Source: Bemisia tabaci (lineage: Eukaryota > Arthropoda > Insecta > Hemiptera > Aleyrodidae). From it: a DNA stretch of 64,000 bases. Within the stretch, counting starts at the first letter, position 1. Each line of letters starts with the position of its first letter. The translations under genes were made by a program, and so were the position numbers. The notes beneath the pieces were generated by a model that saw only the letters and a program-made list of their open reading frames with translations, was not told the origin of the DNA and did not search any database. Location: contig NC_092802.1 in assembly GCF_918797505.1 (NCBI RefSeq), forward strand, positions 21,659,883-21,723,882, read 5' to 3'. Shown here piece by piece: positions 33,060 to 45,641 of the stretch.

Positions 33060-33107
33060 AAAGGCAACATTCGAATGTTCATACGCCGTTTTTCCTTAGC
33101 ATGGCAG
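33060..33107. repeat. Family C MITE, right end
   Basis: GGCAACATTCGAATGTTCAT, ACGCCGTTTTTCCTTAGCAT, GGCAG. Confidence 0.7.
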
Positions 33108-33672
33108 TACTGCTCTCTTCACTATCACGGCAGAGTATAGGTGAGTTAATTTTCTCAAAAATTAATTTTTGAACTCAGCAAGAATGGGCAACAGGGGCGC
33201 AGCTTCCCTCGCGGCCGGCGGCGTCGCGACGCGACGTGGGCTATCTTCTCCAAATCAACATGAGCCGCGCGGAACAAAGCAAAGAAAGCGGCCACCCCCG
33301 CCCCCGACCCAGACAGATTATCCGCCGTGCGTCTCTCTCACTCTGCTGGGCGTCTCTCGCCCTCTCTCTCTCGCCACTTTCGTCACTTCCTCTTCCCCGT
33401 CCACTGGTCCACGCCCCGTTATTGAGCCCATCTACGTGACAATATTTCTGATTCATTGAGCGATCGTTGCCAGTCTAGGTAGAAAATTAATGTTCAAGTG
33501 ATCTGAAGAGAGCTTTCGTAGAGAGTACTTGCCTAGCGAGCCAATTATTGAAATTTATAGACAAAGATACATACAAGAGTAGTATAGAGACTTTTAGTAG
33601 AGAGATAGTAGAGACTATAGTAGAGACTTTTTTCCAGTGTGCAAACAATAATCCAAGTTTCGCCAATAATTA
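33108..33672. other. GC-rich then AT-rich single-copy DNA
   Basis: 33180-33440 is C- and CT-rich, with open frames on both strands that match nothing I know. 33535-33572 is a fragment of family Q (TTATTGAAATTTATAGACAA). A short GTAGAGAC tandem run lies at about 33596-33629. Confidence 0.4.
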
Positions 33673-34110
33673 AGGTGATTCGATGGACGCCATATTTTGT
33701 GTCAAAACGGCATGCGATCTATCGCATCTATTGGTTCCATTTTTTCAGCTACTCGTCATTTTTCTCCAATTTTGAGATCGCAATTCTGTTGTCAGGAGAC
33801 TAAAGCACTCACCAATTTTTACAAACGAATTCAACGTAATAAAGGCGTGATTTTTTTAAAGAGAAAACATAGCATTCGATACTGATATCGAAACTGCACT
33901 CGAAGGCGATATTTTCTCTCTAATAAAACCACGCCTTTATCACGTTGAATTTCTTTGTAAATATTGATAAGTGAGTGCTTTCGTCTCCTGACAACAGAAT
34001 TGCGATCTCAAAATTGGAGAAAAATGACGAGTAGCTGAAAAAATGGAACCAATGGATGCGATATATCGCATGCCGTTCTGACAAAAAAAATGGCGTCCAT
34101 CGAATCACCT
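33673..34110. mobile_element. Family I MITE with TA duplication
   Basis: AGGTGATTCGATGGACGCCA at the left, its complement at the right, and TA on both sides (33671-33672 and 34111-34112), as in Tc1/mariner-type elements. Near-perfect arms of about 200 bases. A fragment of the same family, cut by family H, is at 3241. Confidence 0.8.
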
Positions 34111-34727
34111 TAAACCAAAGAACCGTCCGTTGTATGGCCATGGTGTGAAACTATACTCGTGGCATCCTACAACCCGAAACCTAAGAATTGAAAAGATGCC
34201 AAGAGCAGCGAGCTTTTTCCGCCTCGGGAAGGGGAGGGGGGGGGGCAATCTGACAGCCCCCGGCTCGGTAGGCCACTCCGGGCGCACGCACGAGAGCGCG
34301 GGGGCAATTAAAAACGGCAATATTTCGTCACACTGTTTACTTTCTCCTCCCGGTGAAAGGAGATTTATCCGAGAGGGAAGTAATTGGTCATTTCTCCCCC
34401 CTCGTCTTCCGGCTCGGCGATCTTGAGAAATAGTTTCGGGGATTACTCTCCGGATTACGTCTTTAAGTGGACAGAGCTTTCGCAGGAAGCTCCACGAGTG
34501 GACACGAGATCGGGTTCGGCGAGTTGGGACATGTAGGCACCATTATTGGTCCAACACCAATGTTCGAGACTCACAGGCGCCAACGCGCCAAATGCGCCTA
34601 AAAATTCGGCCATGGCGCCTAAAAAATGAAGGCTCTGCGCCAACGTGTCCCCCAGAAATTGCCCCCTAAAAATCTGTATTTTCACATGAAGTCACAAAAA
34701 GAAAGAAAAACAAATCTGTTTGAATTG
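34111..34727. other. No gene recognised
   Basis: Partly GC-rich with a G-run at 34230-34244. GGCGCCAACGCGCC and TGGCGCCT repeats occur at 34575-34620. Confidence 0.35.
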
Positions 34728-35498
34728 TCGCCTACAAGCCGCCCATGGGCCGCCTGTATTATTCCGCTCCCACGCGTTTCCTCGTGTTGGGCACATCTTT
34801 TGTAAAAGCCCTTTCAACACTAACAAAAGTTCAGTTCCGTAAACCCATCCCTGTTTGGAAAAGGCCTTCCATTTATAAAAAAAACGAAAAAATTATGAAA
34901 GAACAAACATACCTAAATGTGGTTAAACATTTTAACTTCCACCGCCGCGCCGACCGCACTGTGTTGGCGCAATGCGTGAGGTATTCATGCAGTCTTGTAG
35001 GCGCTTTGCGTTTCACGCCGACCGCTGATGACGACACTGTTTGGCGCGATGCGTGAAGTATTCATGTAGTCTTGTAGGCGCTATGCGTTTCAAGCCGACT
35101 GCTGCTGACCGCAGTGTGTTTGACGCAATGCGTGAAGTATTCATGTAGTCTTGTAGGCACTATGTGTTTCATGCCGACCACCGCGCCGCTCCGTTCCATG
35201 TCAAATTGCGTGTTTGGTTTCTCTCTTAATTCGACTAATTAAAGGTGTTGTCTCTTGTATCACCGAAAGACGAAACAATTAGAAATTACTAGACTTTTAC
35301 TCTCAGGAAATGAGAGATTTTGTCGCCTTTTCTCGTTTGTAATTTAATCTCTGAATCCGATTTTTTTTCTCTCTTCTTTTGATACATTAAAAAAGATTGC
35401 AAAATTTGCCGTCCCCTAAATTTTGCCGCCATGGGCTGCGACCCATGTGGCCACCCCCTTAATCCGGCCCATGTGGCCACCCCCTTAATCTGGCCCTG
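34728..35498 (+). mobile_element. Family M element, copy 1
   Basis: The left end is worn (GCCTACAAGCCGCCCATGGG) and the right end is CCCTTAATCTGGCCCTGG. Just before the right end the block ATGTGGCCACCCCCTTAATC is duplicated. It carries a three-unit internal minisatellite (GCAATGCGTGAAGTATTCAT type) at about 34955-35185. No protein. Confidence 0.7.
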
Positions 35499-35544
35499 GT
35501 CAAATCGCAAATCCCTCACACATGCTACGTCTCTATTTTCACAG

Positions 35545-35618
35545 TACTTACGGTTATTATTGAAGGAAACTTGGCAACGTCTGAAGGCTCATACGGAGTT
35601 CTTCCTTAGCACGGCAGT
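35545..35618. repeat. Family C MITE, right half
   Basis: GGAAACTTGGCAACGTCTGA to CTTCCTTAGCACGGCAG. Before it, 35502-35528 is a fragment of the outer arm of palindrome K. Confidence 0.7.
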
Positions 35619-36283
35619 AGGTACACTAAGGATGTCGGATCACGGCAGAAAAACTTGCCAAAAATAAATGTCTCGAAATGATTGAACCGAAATCGGGAAT
35701 CCGTGGAATCCTAACGCTTTTATCAACGGGACCGTTCGTGGAGGGTCCGTTGCGTTTGTTTGCGCGGGGTCCATCTCTGCAACCGGCACGCAGGATTCTG
35801 CATCCACGCAGCAGAATTAAATCCTCGCATTCTTGCGTCTCGCGGGGGGCCGCCACGGGTCCCAACCAGCGCAAGGGGGGAGGGGGGCGGACAATCGGGG
35901 GATTATTGAGACGAGTGCGAGTAATGAGCGGCGTTTATGCACGGCCACGGACGAGTCGGAGCTGTTTCCATATGGAAATAGGATTAATTTCTCGACGATT
36001 CATTCGGTATCGCGAGTGGGCAGGGGTTCTGACTCTTGCACCAGCCGGAGCCGAGCTTGCCCAATGTCCGTGCTCCGGAGACTTTTACAAACTTGAACGG
36101 CGAGAAATTTGAGTAGTCTATACTAGTGTCCCTTTATACTGAGAGTAAATTTTATACGAGTTTATTTCAAAATATCGCGACGTTTCCGTTGAAAAATGCT
36201 TCTTGGGTTCTTTCTGCAGGATTATGCAAAACCCGAATTCCTCTCTACTTCATCGAGCGATTATGTATTTTAGACGCCGCACT
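35619..36283. other. No gene recognised
   Basis: GC-rich at 35700-36080, with a 144-codon plus-strand frame (35678-36112) that is Arg-, Gly- and Pro-rich and matches no family I know. 36126-36150 is a single end of family H (TCCCTTTATACTGAGAGT). Confidence 0.4.
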
Positions 36284-37564
36284 CAGGCTCGGACTGGCCA
36301 TAAGGCCAATCTGCCATTGGCAGATACGCCCCCTTGGCGCGCCGAAAACGCCCCCCCCCCCTCCTATGACAGATAGCAAAATAAGAAAAGAAAAAAAATT
36401 ACGACCTAAAATATATGCGACAAATTTCTTAAATAAACGGAAGAAGAGAGTGTTAGGAGTAAAGAAAGGTGCTTTTACGCATGCTAGTGGCGAACAGAGG
36501 TTCAAGAACTACCTTCTGAAGCGTAAAGACTTTTTTGTGTAATTGTCACCTTTTAGTTGACGTACAGGCGCTTTATCATACCCTTCCTTCATTCACTATG
36601 TGTAACTCCCTTAGAGGCGATAGTCGGTTCGATTTTTATAGACATACGCACCCTTTATAGACAGCTTGAAAGACCTATATTTCTTCCTTTTCAAAAGACT
36701 ATTGATTTGGACGTACCATAGCATATCTCGGGCAAACTTAACCTTAATTTATCCCGAAATCCAAAAATAAGAGACATCTAAAGTGTAAACGCGATACAGC
36801 TATTCGCGCAAGATACATAATGTCCACATTGCATATGAAAAATGTAAGACGATGGCGTGAGTCGTAAACTCGCAACGCTCCGCACTATGCTACTAGTTTG
36901 AAGCACCATTACGAATAAGATAAACGCAAACAAACACAATCCATATAAATAATATCGAAATAAAGCGAGGAAAAGGATGAGCATTAACGACGGCGCAGAG
37001 ATACAACTATTCGTACTTGATGGACGTCCGTGCTGCATCCGAAAAATTGAAGGCGCGATGACACGAAACGTGAGCTCTCAATGCTCTGCTATATGCTGTC
37101 AATGAGGTGTCGCTTAGATTCGGTAGAAAAGTTAAATAAGAGGCCCGAATAAATTTTTCCTGTCTTCGGCTGTGTTGATACTCACTCTTTCTTCTTTTTT
37201 CAGGTTCTTGTCTGATTCTTCTTTAGGATGGATTTGCAGACCCACGTCTTAAGCTATAGTGTAAACCGCAGCACTGGCGCGGTTCTTTTGGAAATAATGG
37301 TGCTTGGATGCGTGTAGGTGCTTTAATTTTTATGTATTCTTTAATTTCAGAGGTCTGACGGTTACTTCAATACGTTTAATTTTGCAATTTTTACTCTGTA
37401 CGATTAATAAACTTTGAACCTGAAAATAGGGTAAACTTGTGCTGCTTTGTCAAAATTTTCTGAGCCCCTCTCCACATGGGGGATGCCCTATCAGGAAATA
37501 TCATATTACGCCCCTTTAACCAGCCAAGGGTCTACGCCCTCAGATGTGGGCCAGTCCGACCCTG
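36284..37564. mobile_element. hAT-like 1.3-kb non-autonomous element (JJ)
   Basis: Starts CAGGCTCGGACTGGCC and ends GGCCAGTCCGACCCTG. The flanks are GCCGCACT (36276-36283) and ACCGCACT (37565-37572), an 8-bp duplication with one mismatch. The interior is AT-rich and mostly single-copy. No transposase motif was seen; a Lys-rich plus frame ending at 36542 is not recognisable. Confidence 0.75.
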
Positions 37565-37646
37565 ACCGCACTAAGAATCCTGCAAACAATGTGGAGAATT
37601 TGCACTTATGTTTTTAAATTCGTATTCTGAAAATATAGGGGATGTA

Positions 37647-37903
37647 TTGAGGGGCTTGGAGGACAAGGTGCATTAAGTGCAGTTTTTGCAAAAATCGAGG
37701 TATTCATGACCTTAACTAAAACTAGTTTGAAAATATATTCTGTGAAAAATCCGAAACTATAATATCCAACTTTAAAGGTCAAAAATTGTATTTAAACTTC
37801 CTGTCCGCCGTAATGCTCCAAGTAATTTTGAAACTTTGAATAGGTACTTATCTCTTGAAATACCAAAACTGCTCTCATGCGCCTTGTCCTCCAAGCCCTT
37901 CAA
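37647..37903. mobile_element. Family T MITE, complete copy
   Basis: TTGAGGGGCTTGGAGGACAA, then GGTGCATTA, at the left faces TGCGCCTTGTCCTCCAAGCC, then CTTCAA, at the right. A half copy lies at 2008. Confidence 0.7.
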
Positions 37904-40081
37904 TTGACCTTTAAGGAATTTTTCCGTATTTTTCGGGAACGAGAAAATTTTTTAATTTGGGAATCAAATTTTGAATTCGGATTTATATTTTCGTGCCCGT
38001 GGTAAAAAAAAAGAAGAAAAAATGTGACGTTTAGGTTATAGTATTTTAAAAGAGGAAGGTTTGCTGGATCGCTTTTCTGGAAATAATTAATTTTATCATT
38101 CTGTGCTAGCCAATTTCTTAGATCCACACTTATTGTGTCTGGTCTCAGTCTCGTAGTCACAAGTCACATATTTTGATGAAATGTGATGCACCAGAGGTTG
38201 TCGCCACAACGAACTATTAAACTTTCAGGATGATAAATTATTTAAGTGACTGATTTACTGCGCCATAACTTCTTAAAAAGGAAAATTTAAAACGCTTATA
38301 CTGATTAAGAGCTTTCGGCGAGACTTCCTCTCAGTGAAAAACAATTATGGCTTAATTCTCTTCATAGGAAACCTTGGATTTTCTGCAGGGAAGATCGAAT
38401 ATACACTTGGGTGTTATTCCTCTTTTTGAATGCATTTTGATGAAGTTATGGCGACATTTTCACTGAAAATAGTCCTGTATCTAGACATATTTGCTGGCCA
38501 ATGAATATAATTCGCGCGACGAATTTTGAACCAATTTCTCAATAGGTCCCTTCTCTCCGGATGGAAGATCTGAAGTGGAATTTTAGGGACTGTAAATTCA
38601 GCAGCAGTAAGTTTACTTCCGTCAAAGTTCCTTCAAATTTTAGACCGTGCAATTCACATATCTCTGTGACTTTTTTGCATACTTTACGTTTTGAAGGCGT
38701 TTCAACCTTCCGAAAAAATTGTGCCAACTTTTTTCTGCAATCTCCTCCCAAGACCATACCCGCACTACGGTCTCATTAGAATTCTATACCCCCCCCCCCC
38801 TTCCCAATCTGTGTCACTTTCAGAAGAACTGAAGCAGGCCATTTTCTTCTGCACATCCATTCTTTTTCTTTACGAAACAAAGGAGGTTTGAAAATAAAAT
38901 CACTTAAGAGTGTTTGATGTTCTTTGAATTATTTTTTTTATTAAAATCAACAATTTTAGGACAGGTAAGTACTAACTTGGTTCTTTTCCATGAAATATTT
39001 TTGACACAGTATCTGTGTGTTTCAAAGCTGTAGTCTTCGTTCACAAGTTAATTAATAATCAAAAACTTAAAAGTTCTAAACGATGATAACAGACATAAAA
39101 ATTTTAAACGGTTTGGCAGATCTGAGAAATTAGGATGTATACTAGAAAATTACAAGAATACTTTTGCTTTTTCAAAAACAAGAAAGTTTGATTTCACAAC
39201 CTAACACATTGTTCGCGCAACCTTAAGATGGAAAATCAAGCACTTCTTGAGGAAGTTTCAAGCTCTTCCCTCAACTTTTTACCACATGAATAATAACATG
39301 TTACCAGTTTCTTTCCTTATGCTTATTTTAAATCGTTATCATCTGCAAACATGGCAACTTGTACCTATTTCAGTGTTCAGCAATATGTAGCAAATAAGTA
39401 TGGTAAAAAATCAAAAACCATGTGCATGTAAACAATGTAAAAAATACTCATTTGCACATAAATTGTCAATTGTGCAAGATTGATAATTTACACACAAAAG
39501 ATTCCTTACTAGATTTACCTGACTTTATAGTGTTGCCTTGTGCGGTTCTCTATAATTATTTTACTGTAGTAAAATATGTCTACTTCATTTGAAGACAGAT
39601 CTCGATTTAGTACATAAGACGAATGTCTTTTCCAAACGATCTATTTAATGTTGAAAGCTTTTTTTCCCCTTTAGATTGAGCTTTTACTGTTAATAATGGG
39701 TAAAGGGTAAAATTCGAGCACCTTTAACAAAATGAAGCGCTTAGAAAAAAGGTTGGAAAAACACAAGCCTTTGAATTGTTTTTTCAAAATCAAAGACTCT
39801 TCTTGGCAGCACAAATCATGTAACATCCCTTTTCTCTATCCATTTGAAAATGAAAAATTCCAGTCACTTGGGCTGTGTAAATGGCAGGTTAAGGTAACTT
39901 TGATGGTGAAATTAAATGAACTGCTTAGCTTTCCTCTTTAAAAAGTTGGCACGATTAGTTTGTTTGGAGAACAGTAAAATACTGTAAAGTTGAAACGTCA
40001 TAAGAATTAAACACTTGGACATCTTTAATTTTTACCTTTCATTCTTTAACCTTAGAATTGCAGAAACAACCCAAATTTGAA
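37904..40081. other. Repeat-poor AT-rich flank
   Basis: No gene, exon or family repeat recognised. A C-run lies at 38790-38800. The density of MITEs drops sharply from here to about 53.6 kb. Confidence 0.4.
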
Positions 40082-41000
40082 ATGGACCAAAAGACAACGT
40101 ACGAATGTAGGCATTCAATTGTTTTCTTTTTCACTTTGTACTTGCTGTAAATGACAGAAAATCGGCATTCTGATACATTTTCCTGTTCAAAATTACATCT
40201 AGAACACAATCTGCACAGCAAAAATTCCTGAAATTAAAGTCCAACCAAGATATTAATGTTCAGAGGATTTTGAGGCAATGTAGCATTCGTGCATTTCAGC
40301 GAACTAACTTAAATAGTTACAGTAAAGCTCTGTCTTGCATTTGCAAATTTTGTATAATACCTGGCATGAAAATATCAACGGAGGAATCCACTTAACTTAA
40401 TTACAAATAGATCTACCACGGGTTATCCAGAACAGAAATCAGGAAACAATGATTCAATGGCCCACTGAACAGGGTAAGAAATTAACTACAGCACATATTT
40501 TTTTTTAAAAACTTTCACAAAAAGTAAACATATAAAAACTTCCAAAATTAATTGATAGGTGAGAAAGAAATGCTCGTAGTTTAAATTATAAACAGAAAAT
40601 TCAAACTTCTTGCTCGCCATAAAACTATGATCAACTTAAGCTTAGTTAGGCATTGAAATCAACCCATTCGTAAGACGAAAACTAGAACTCAGTTTCACAT
40701 ACATGTCCTTCCTCCTCTAATAAAAGATATCTTTGATTCTGTCAAAAAAAAGTTATTGCACAGGAAAATTTTCTCATCGCAAAATATACCAAAATCATCA
40801 AAGTGCACAATTTCACTTGAGTGGATTCTGATTTTTCTAAGAGAAGAAAGTGTGAGCTAACGTAGACTAAAACCACGATTTTCCAACTTATGAATTGAAT
40901 TTAGAAAGTATTAATGCATCCACTGTATTAAGTTAAAATTATGATAAGGAAATATCAACAATTATGGGCCTAATTTTGCACCTGTCCAGTGGTCCATTTA
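40082..41000. mobile_element. Old, diverged family G element
   Basis: AATGGACCAAAAGACAACGT at the left and TGTCCAGTGGTCCATTT at the right resemble family G ends. ACATCTAGAACACAATC echoes its ACGTAGAACACGATTC. An inner start-like block (ATGGCCCACTGAACAGGGTA) lies at 40458. The borders are tentative. Confidence 0.4.
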
Positions 41001-41856
41001 ATTATGAAAATGGAAACACGCCAACTCCAAAACTTAAAACTGCCCAATTTTCATAAAAATCATTCAAGATGTCGCACATATATCAACTTGGGCCTTTAAA
41101 GTGTCCCGAAGTACTGGTTCTATGACACCAAAAAACTTTCCCTTAGAATAAAGTCTTCACCTACTGCACAGTTTGTCGTGTTTCTACAAATATTTTCATT
41201 TTTCTGTTTTGGTTTGTTTTCATTCATACAGATTCACTTTTGATATAAACTGAATTGTCTAGTGTTGGCGTTAATACCTATGTGCATGTAAATTAGAGTC
41301 CATCATTAGTCTTAAATATAGTCACCTAGACAATCAATTACACTGTAAATATTGATTATTTTACAAACTTGTGAGGGCAATGATATGGATTGTTTAACTT
41401 CCAAAAAGACAACAATCTTTTCAAACAGTGTTCTAACTTCTCTGGACTTCAGACACATAATAAGTCATGCCTGTGAAAAAGGGAGTGCTGGTCGTAAAAA
41501 TGTGTACAAAAACTGGCATGCAGGTGACTTTTATTGTAAACTTGTGCCTAGAATTTCTTGCTGGATCATCTTTATGAATCCTTAAAATTGTTGATGCGGC
41601 ACCTTTTCTAGGGCCTGAATTTTGTTGGCTGCAGTCGACCGCAAGTTGCAAAAACTAACCTCTAAATTCGAACAGAAGTCGGGAGATATGTTTTAAACTC
41701 AAGCTGTGCCCAAATTGAGCTTTTCTTGGCAGCAGGCTTAAGCCTTCCTTAGTTCCTCAACTGTACAGACCATTAATCAGCGATCGAAAAACAAAGTCGT
41801 ATTATTACCACAACTTTCCGCTGTACATAAACTAGCCAACAAAATTTCGGCATTGA

Positions 41857-41887
41857 CCAGCAAACCTAATTTTTTTAGGTTTGCTGG
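41857..41887. repeat. Perfect short hairpin
   Basis: CCAGCAAACCTAA and TTAGGTTTGCTGG form a 13-base-pair stem around a T-rich loop. It lies in single-copy DNA. Confidence 0.5.
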
Positions 41888-42111
41888 CCAGATGGTTCCT
41901 GATGTCTAGGATGAAGGTAGAACACTTGTCCTGAACAAAACTTCAAAAACCCTGTTGAATTTTCGTCATATTAATACAAATAACAAACTTATTAAAAGAG
42001 AAAACAAATTATTGCACAAGGTAAGATCATTTCAACTGTTCCTTGTGGTCTCTTTTCAAATAATACAAACAAAAAAGCTACTAAGTTAGGTGGTTGCACA
42101 ATTATTTTCCA

Positions 42112-42252
42112 TTTGAACTACATTTTGCGATTAGGAACTACTACTTCTGATTCATCCATTAAAGTCCATATTTACATAGAAAAACTAATGGCACACATGT
42201 TGTTTCTAAACGAAGAACATAATAGTAGTTCCTAATTCCAAAATGTAGTTTA
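42112..42252. mobile_element. Family S MITE, uninterrupted copy
   Basis: TTTGAACTACATTTTGCGAT, then TAGGAACTACT, at the left faces TAGTAGTTCCTAATTCCAAA, then ATGTAGTT, at the right. Confidence 0.65.
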
Positions 42253-42425
42253 TTTCATGGTTTGTTGGCGTAAAATCCATGGTGGTCGTTGATACTAATG
42301 ACATTTGAGGAATTACTACAATGAAAAACTTTCAAACTCTATCGTTTACGTCCGCTTAAAAAATTTTCTTCATGAAACAAACTTTTAGAGAGGTTTTTTC
42401 GGGTGGAAAAACGTTCTTCCTTGGA

Positions 42426-42565
42426 TTGGACGTACTTATGCTAAAAGGAAATAAAAATAAATGGATTTAATCAAAAGGAACTATGTTAGATGAAAATCCT
42501 ATGCATGTAGTTCCTTTTGCTTTCAAACATTTCCACATAGTTTCTTTCAGCAGATGTACGTCCAA
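42426..42565. repeat. Family R hairpin repeat, long variant
   Basis: TTGGACGTACTTATGCTAAA at the left and GATGTACGTCCAA at the right. AAAAGGAACTATG and CATGTAGTTCCTTTT face each other inside. Confidence 0.55.
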
Positions 42566-42632
42566 TTTTAGCAAGGGTGTGTCTAATAGTAAGGAAATTC
42601 AAGGAATTCAACAGCTTTATTCTGAAAACAAA

Positions 42633-42768
42633 ATTGAGACATCTTGAAGCAAACGGAGCAAAGTCGATTTTGCTGATGAGCTCCAGGATACGTAGGAAAA
42701 GTAGAGTTGAGAGGCTCATAAGCAAAATCGACTTTGCTCCCTTTGCTTCAAGATGCCTTAATTCTTAA
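42633..42768. repeat. Hairpin with 50-base arms
   Basis: ATTGAGACATCTTGAAGCAA and GGAGCAAAGTCGATTTTGCT pair with AGCAAAATCGACTTTGCTCC and TTGCTTCAAGATGCCTTAAT, leaving a loop of about 35 bases. No matching copy elsewhere in the window. Confidence 0.6.
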
Positions 42769-43320
42769 TTTGTAATGCAGCATGGTTTCTCTCAAATGTT
42801 ATTATTTAAAAAAACTTATCGATGTCCTTTCATCGAAAACTTTTAAACTTTCAAACCTCGTTGTGATAGATAGACAATGAAAACTTCAGTAAAGAAAATC
42901 AGAGAAGACAGAAGGTAAATCGTAGGTTGAATTTGAACTCAGAAAATAAATTTAAAAGGAAAATTAAAGAGAATACAATAATATCATTGGCCAATTTAGC
43001 CAGTGCCAAATTTCTTAATACTCTGGGCGTGGTATTTTGGGAAATGTTTTACCCTCTTTTTTTGTACTCACAATATTTTATCTCTATTTGGGTTTTTCTT
43101 TAAGTTTATCACTAATTAGTGTTGAAATGTAGTTACTTTTTGCCATTAAATGAATCAGATGCAAGTGAGAATCTTGATGAGCTGCATGAAGTTATGATAC
43201 AAGTTTTCTAAGTTTGATCATCAATATCTAAAAGAGAAAATGGTCGGTTGGCTTTCTGTCTGATGAAAACGCAGCTCACAAAGATAGTAAAATCTGCATT
43301 GAAAACTTAAGAATTAGAAG

Positions 43321-43478
43321 GACCAAAACAAATTATACCACGGACTGCAATGGGAAACAATGAAAAAATTTGTGGATTGAACCTTGTGGTGACATAACAA
43401 CCAAAACAAATGATACCACAGATTGTAATAGGATACAATGAAAAAATTTGTGGATTGAACCTTAAAGTGACATAAAAT
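43321..43478. repeat. Two tandem units of 78 bases
   Basis: ACCAAAACAAATTATACCAC at 43322 and ACCAAAACAAATGATACCAC at 43400, each followed by CAATGAAAAAATTTGTGGAT and TGAACCTT. The two units differ by a few bases. Confidence 0.65.
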
Positions 43479-44052
43479 TTATCTTACACAAAATAAAATC
43501 GGATTAAATAATTAGCTCCTTCCGATTTTAAAATTGAAAATAACCTGGTAATCTGGCAGTATTCGGTGGCATCTCCCATTAGGGATTTTGTGGTTGATCC
43601 ATCGGAAAAAAGGCTTTTTGAGGGGTACTATTTATGAGGACTGCAAAAAGATTGCATAATAAAACTGGCAGTAAAATCTGAATATTGTGGTCGTCAGTTT
43701 ATTCTTTCTAAATTAAGTCATGAGCTCAGCTTAACAAAGTAATTTTTAAGTTTAACTCTGATTATGTTAAGAAAGATGGAACATAGCATAACTGAAAAGT
43801 AGGCAACATATCGATGACCAAAGTGCGATACCATGTATCTCCATTTGCAACGTTGCAGACATAGTGAAAAGATTTTATGATTTAAATACTTTCTTGATAA
43901 GAGTTAACAAAAATTCTTGGCCAACACAAAATTTTAGGAGGGATAGATTTTTTTATGGAAAATAGAGTTCAAAACTACTCAGCCTCCATAAAAGTGTTTT
44001 TTTTATTACTGATTTCAGTGATCATTAATGATTTTTTCTTTTTGCTTATTTT

Positions 44053-44066
44053 TTTATTTTTTTATT
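44053..44066 (-). terminator. Candidate poly(A) signals of the phosphatase gene
   Basis: Two AATAAA hexamers on the minus strand (44053-44058 and 44061-44066), about 1.47 kb beyond the stop codon. In AT-rich DNA such hexamers arise by chance, so this is only a candidate. Confidence 0.3.
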
Positions 44067-45526
44067 CTCATGCAAAATGTTAATGTTTAAGCAAATGTAA
44101 AGGACTTGTTCATATTTCTACTATCTACTGGTACAATGTTGAGAGTTGTGAATCATAATCAGAGAAAAACAAGAGCAAAAGAACGACCGTTTCACAGAGT
44201 GACAACCATGCCAGAGCCATCATATGTAGAGGAGCAAAACAAAACGGTATCGAGTGATATGACTGTCTGTCTTGTGAGAGAGTCTAGATTAAATAGACAA
44301 AGAACATCCAGAGCCTACTGCTTAGACATGCAAAAAGCTGATCTGCCTATCAATCAAAAGGTTATTACATGAGTTATAACGGCGTAACAGTTATAAAGAG
44401 TTGTTATAACATCAAACACAACAATCTGATACTTAATTAACGAGTGAATCACATGGAACATCTAATGCGATGAAGTACGTCACTACATAAAAAAGGGGAA
44501 AATATACATTAAAAATAAATAAAATCTCAGAGTTCTAATAAAAATTAAACAAAATGCAAACATTATTCAATAAATTATTGATGGTAAAAACCTCTCCTTT
44601 TTACAGATTCTTTTCGTACAAGAAATTGATAAAAATAAATTAACTGCCCCCAAACCCCAAACCGAATTAAAAATAAAACGTAATGTTTTCAGAGGAAGGT
44701 CTGGTAGCCATCCCTTGCTAATAGCTATAGCTGCAACCTGAAAAGAAAAAATACATTATGAAAAAGCTATCAAACAAATGTTATTTTGATCAATCACATG
44801 ATGCACACACAATCATACTGCCACACTAAGAATGAATTGGTGATAAAAAAAAAAGAAATACGAACAAATTGAGCTGCACACAGGAAAGTTGGAGTTTTGG
44901 ACTAAAAAAGTCATTAAATGATTTTAGATTGCGCTCCCTCAGACCAAATTCATAGAATGGAGAATTTGCATGCAAATGTTTTATAGCTTCATCTGAAAGT
45001 GCCTGAGAAGCTGATTTTGCAGTATTTTTTAGGCATAATTTTTTCTGCTTTAGGAAATAGTATAAAAATATATTTAAAAGTGAGAAAATGCACCGTCTAG
45101 TGACGTCATCTGGCGGCATTTCCCATTTAAACACATGTATTTTAGCAAATTAGGTTATTTTGTCGCATTTCCTCCAATAATTGTTCCATTTATGAACCAA
45201 GGGTATCCTTCTCTCCTCGTGTTCGGCTCACTTGGTGGTACCCACTTTGAAGAAGTGGCAACAATTTTGCCCTATTCTTGGACCTTTCTCAGGTCTGACA
45301 GAAACAATAGCATTGGAGGGAGACTTGTTTAACTTTTTAACTACCAATTTTGAGACTTAAAATTGTCAATTCAATACCAAAAAATTTTAAACTTGAGAAA
45401 AATTGCTCTCCGCAAAAACGTTCCTCTAAAGATTGAGGTCCCTTTACCTGTAGCCAATTGATTGAACAAAGTTATAAACGAAAGTACTCACCTCAGTCTA
45501 AATTGTCATCCATTTTAGGGAGAGTT

Positions 45527-45641
45527 TTACTTGCTCTCTGGTTCCTTAGGACCTTCTGTTTCTTCTGGCATACACTGTTCAAATAGGGCGAGAGCTCTGT
45601 GAATGCATTCATACTGCTCTGCGGACTGAACCATTCCACCA
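45527..45641 (-). CDS. PTP-ER: Phosphatase exon 9 (last): Q-loop and C-terminus
   Basis: The acceptor TTATTTCAG precedes 45641. It encodes the end of the catalytic domain, [20 protein letters not shown], including the Q-loop glutamine that positions the water for cysteine-phosphate hydrolysis. A tail [17 protein letters not shown] and a TAA stop at 45529-45527 follow. The first base completes the Arg codon begun in exon 8. Confidence 0.9.

Larger units (their letters stand above)
42769..45526 (-). other. 3' flank or 3' UTR of the phosphatase gene
   Basis: AT-rich, almost repeat-free sequence directly downstream of the phosphatase stop codon. It holds candidate poly(A) signals at 44053-44066 and a tandem duplication at 43321. 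No other gene was recognised; an 88-codon plus frame at 44106-44372 matches nothing I know. How far the UTR extends is not visible. Confidence 0.4.

Noticed and set aside
33236..33459. Overlapping open frames in the CT-rich stretch
   Set aside because: Open on both strands because of simple sequence. No recognisable protein.
35678..36112. 144-codon plus-strand frame
   Set aside because: Low-complexity Arg/Gly/Pro composition from GC-rich DNA, with no motif, splice context or known family.
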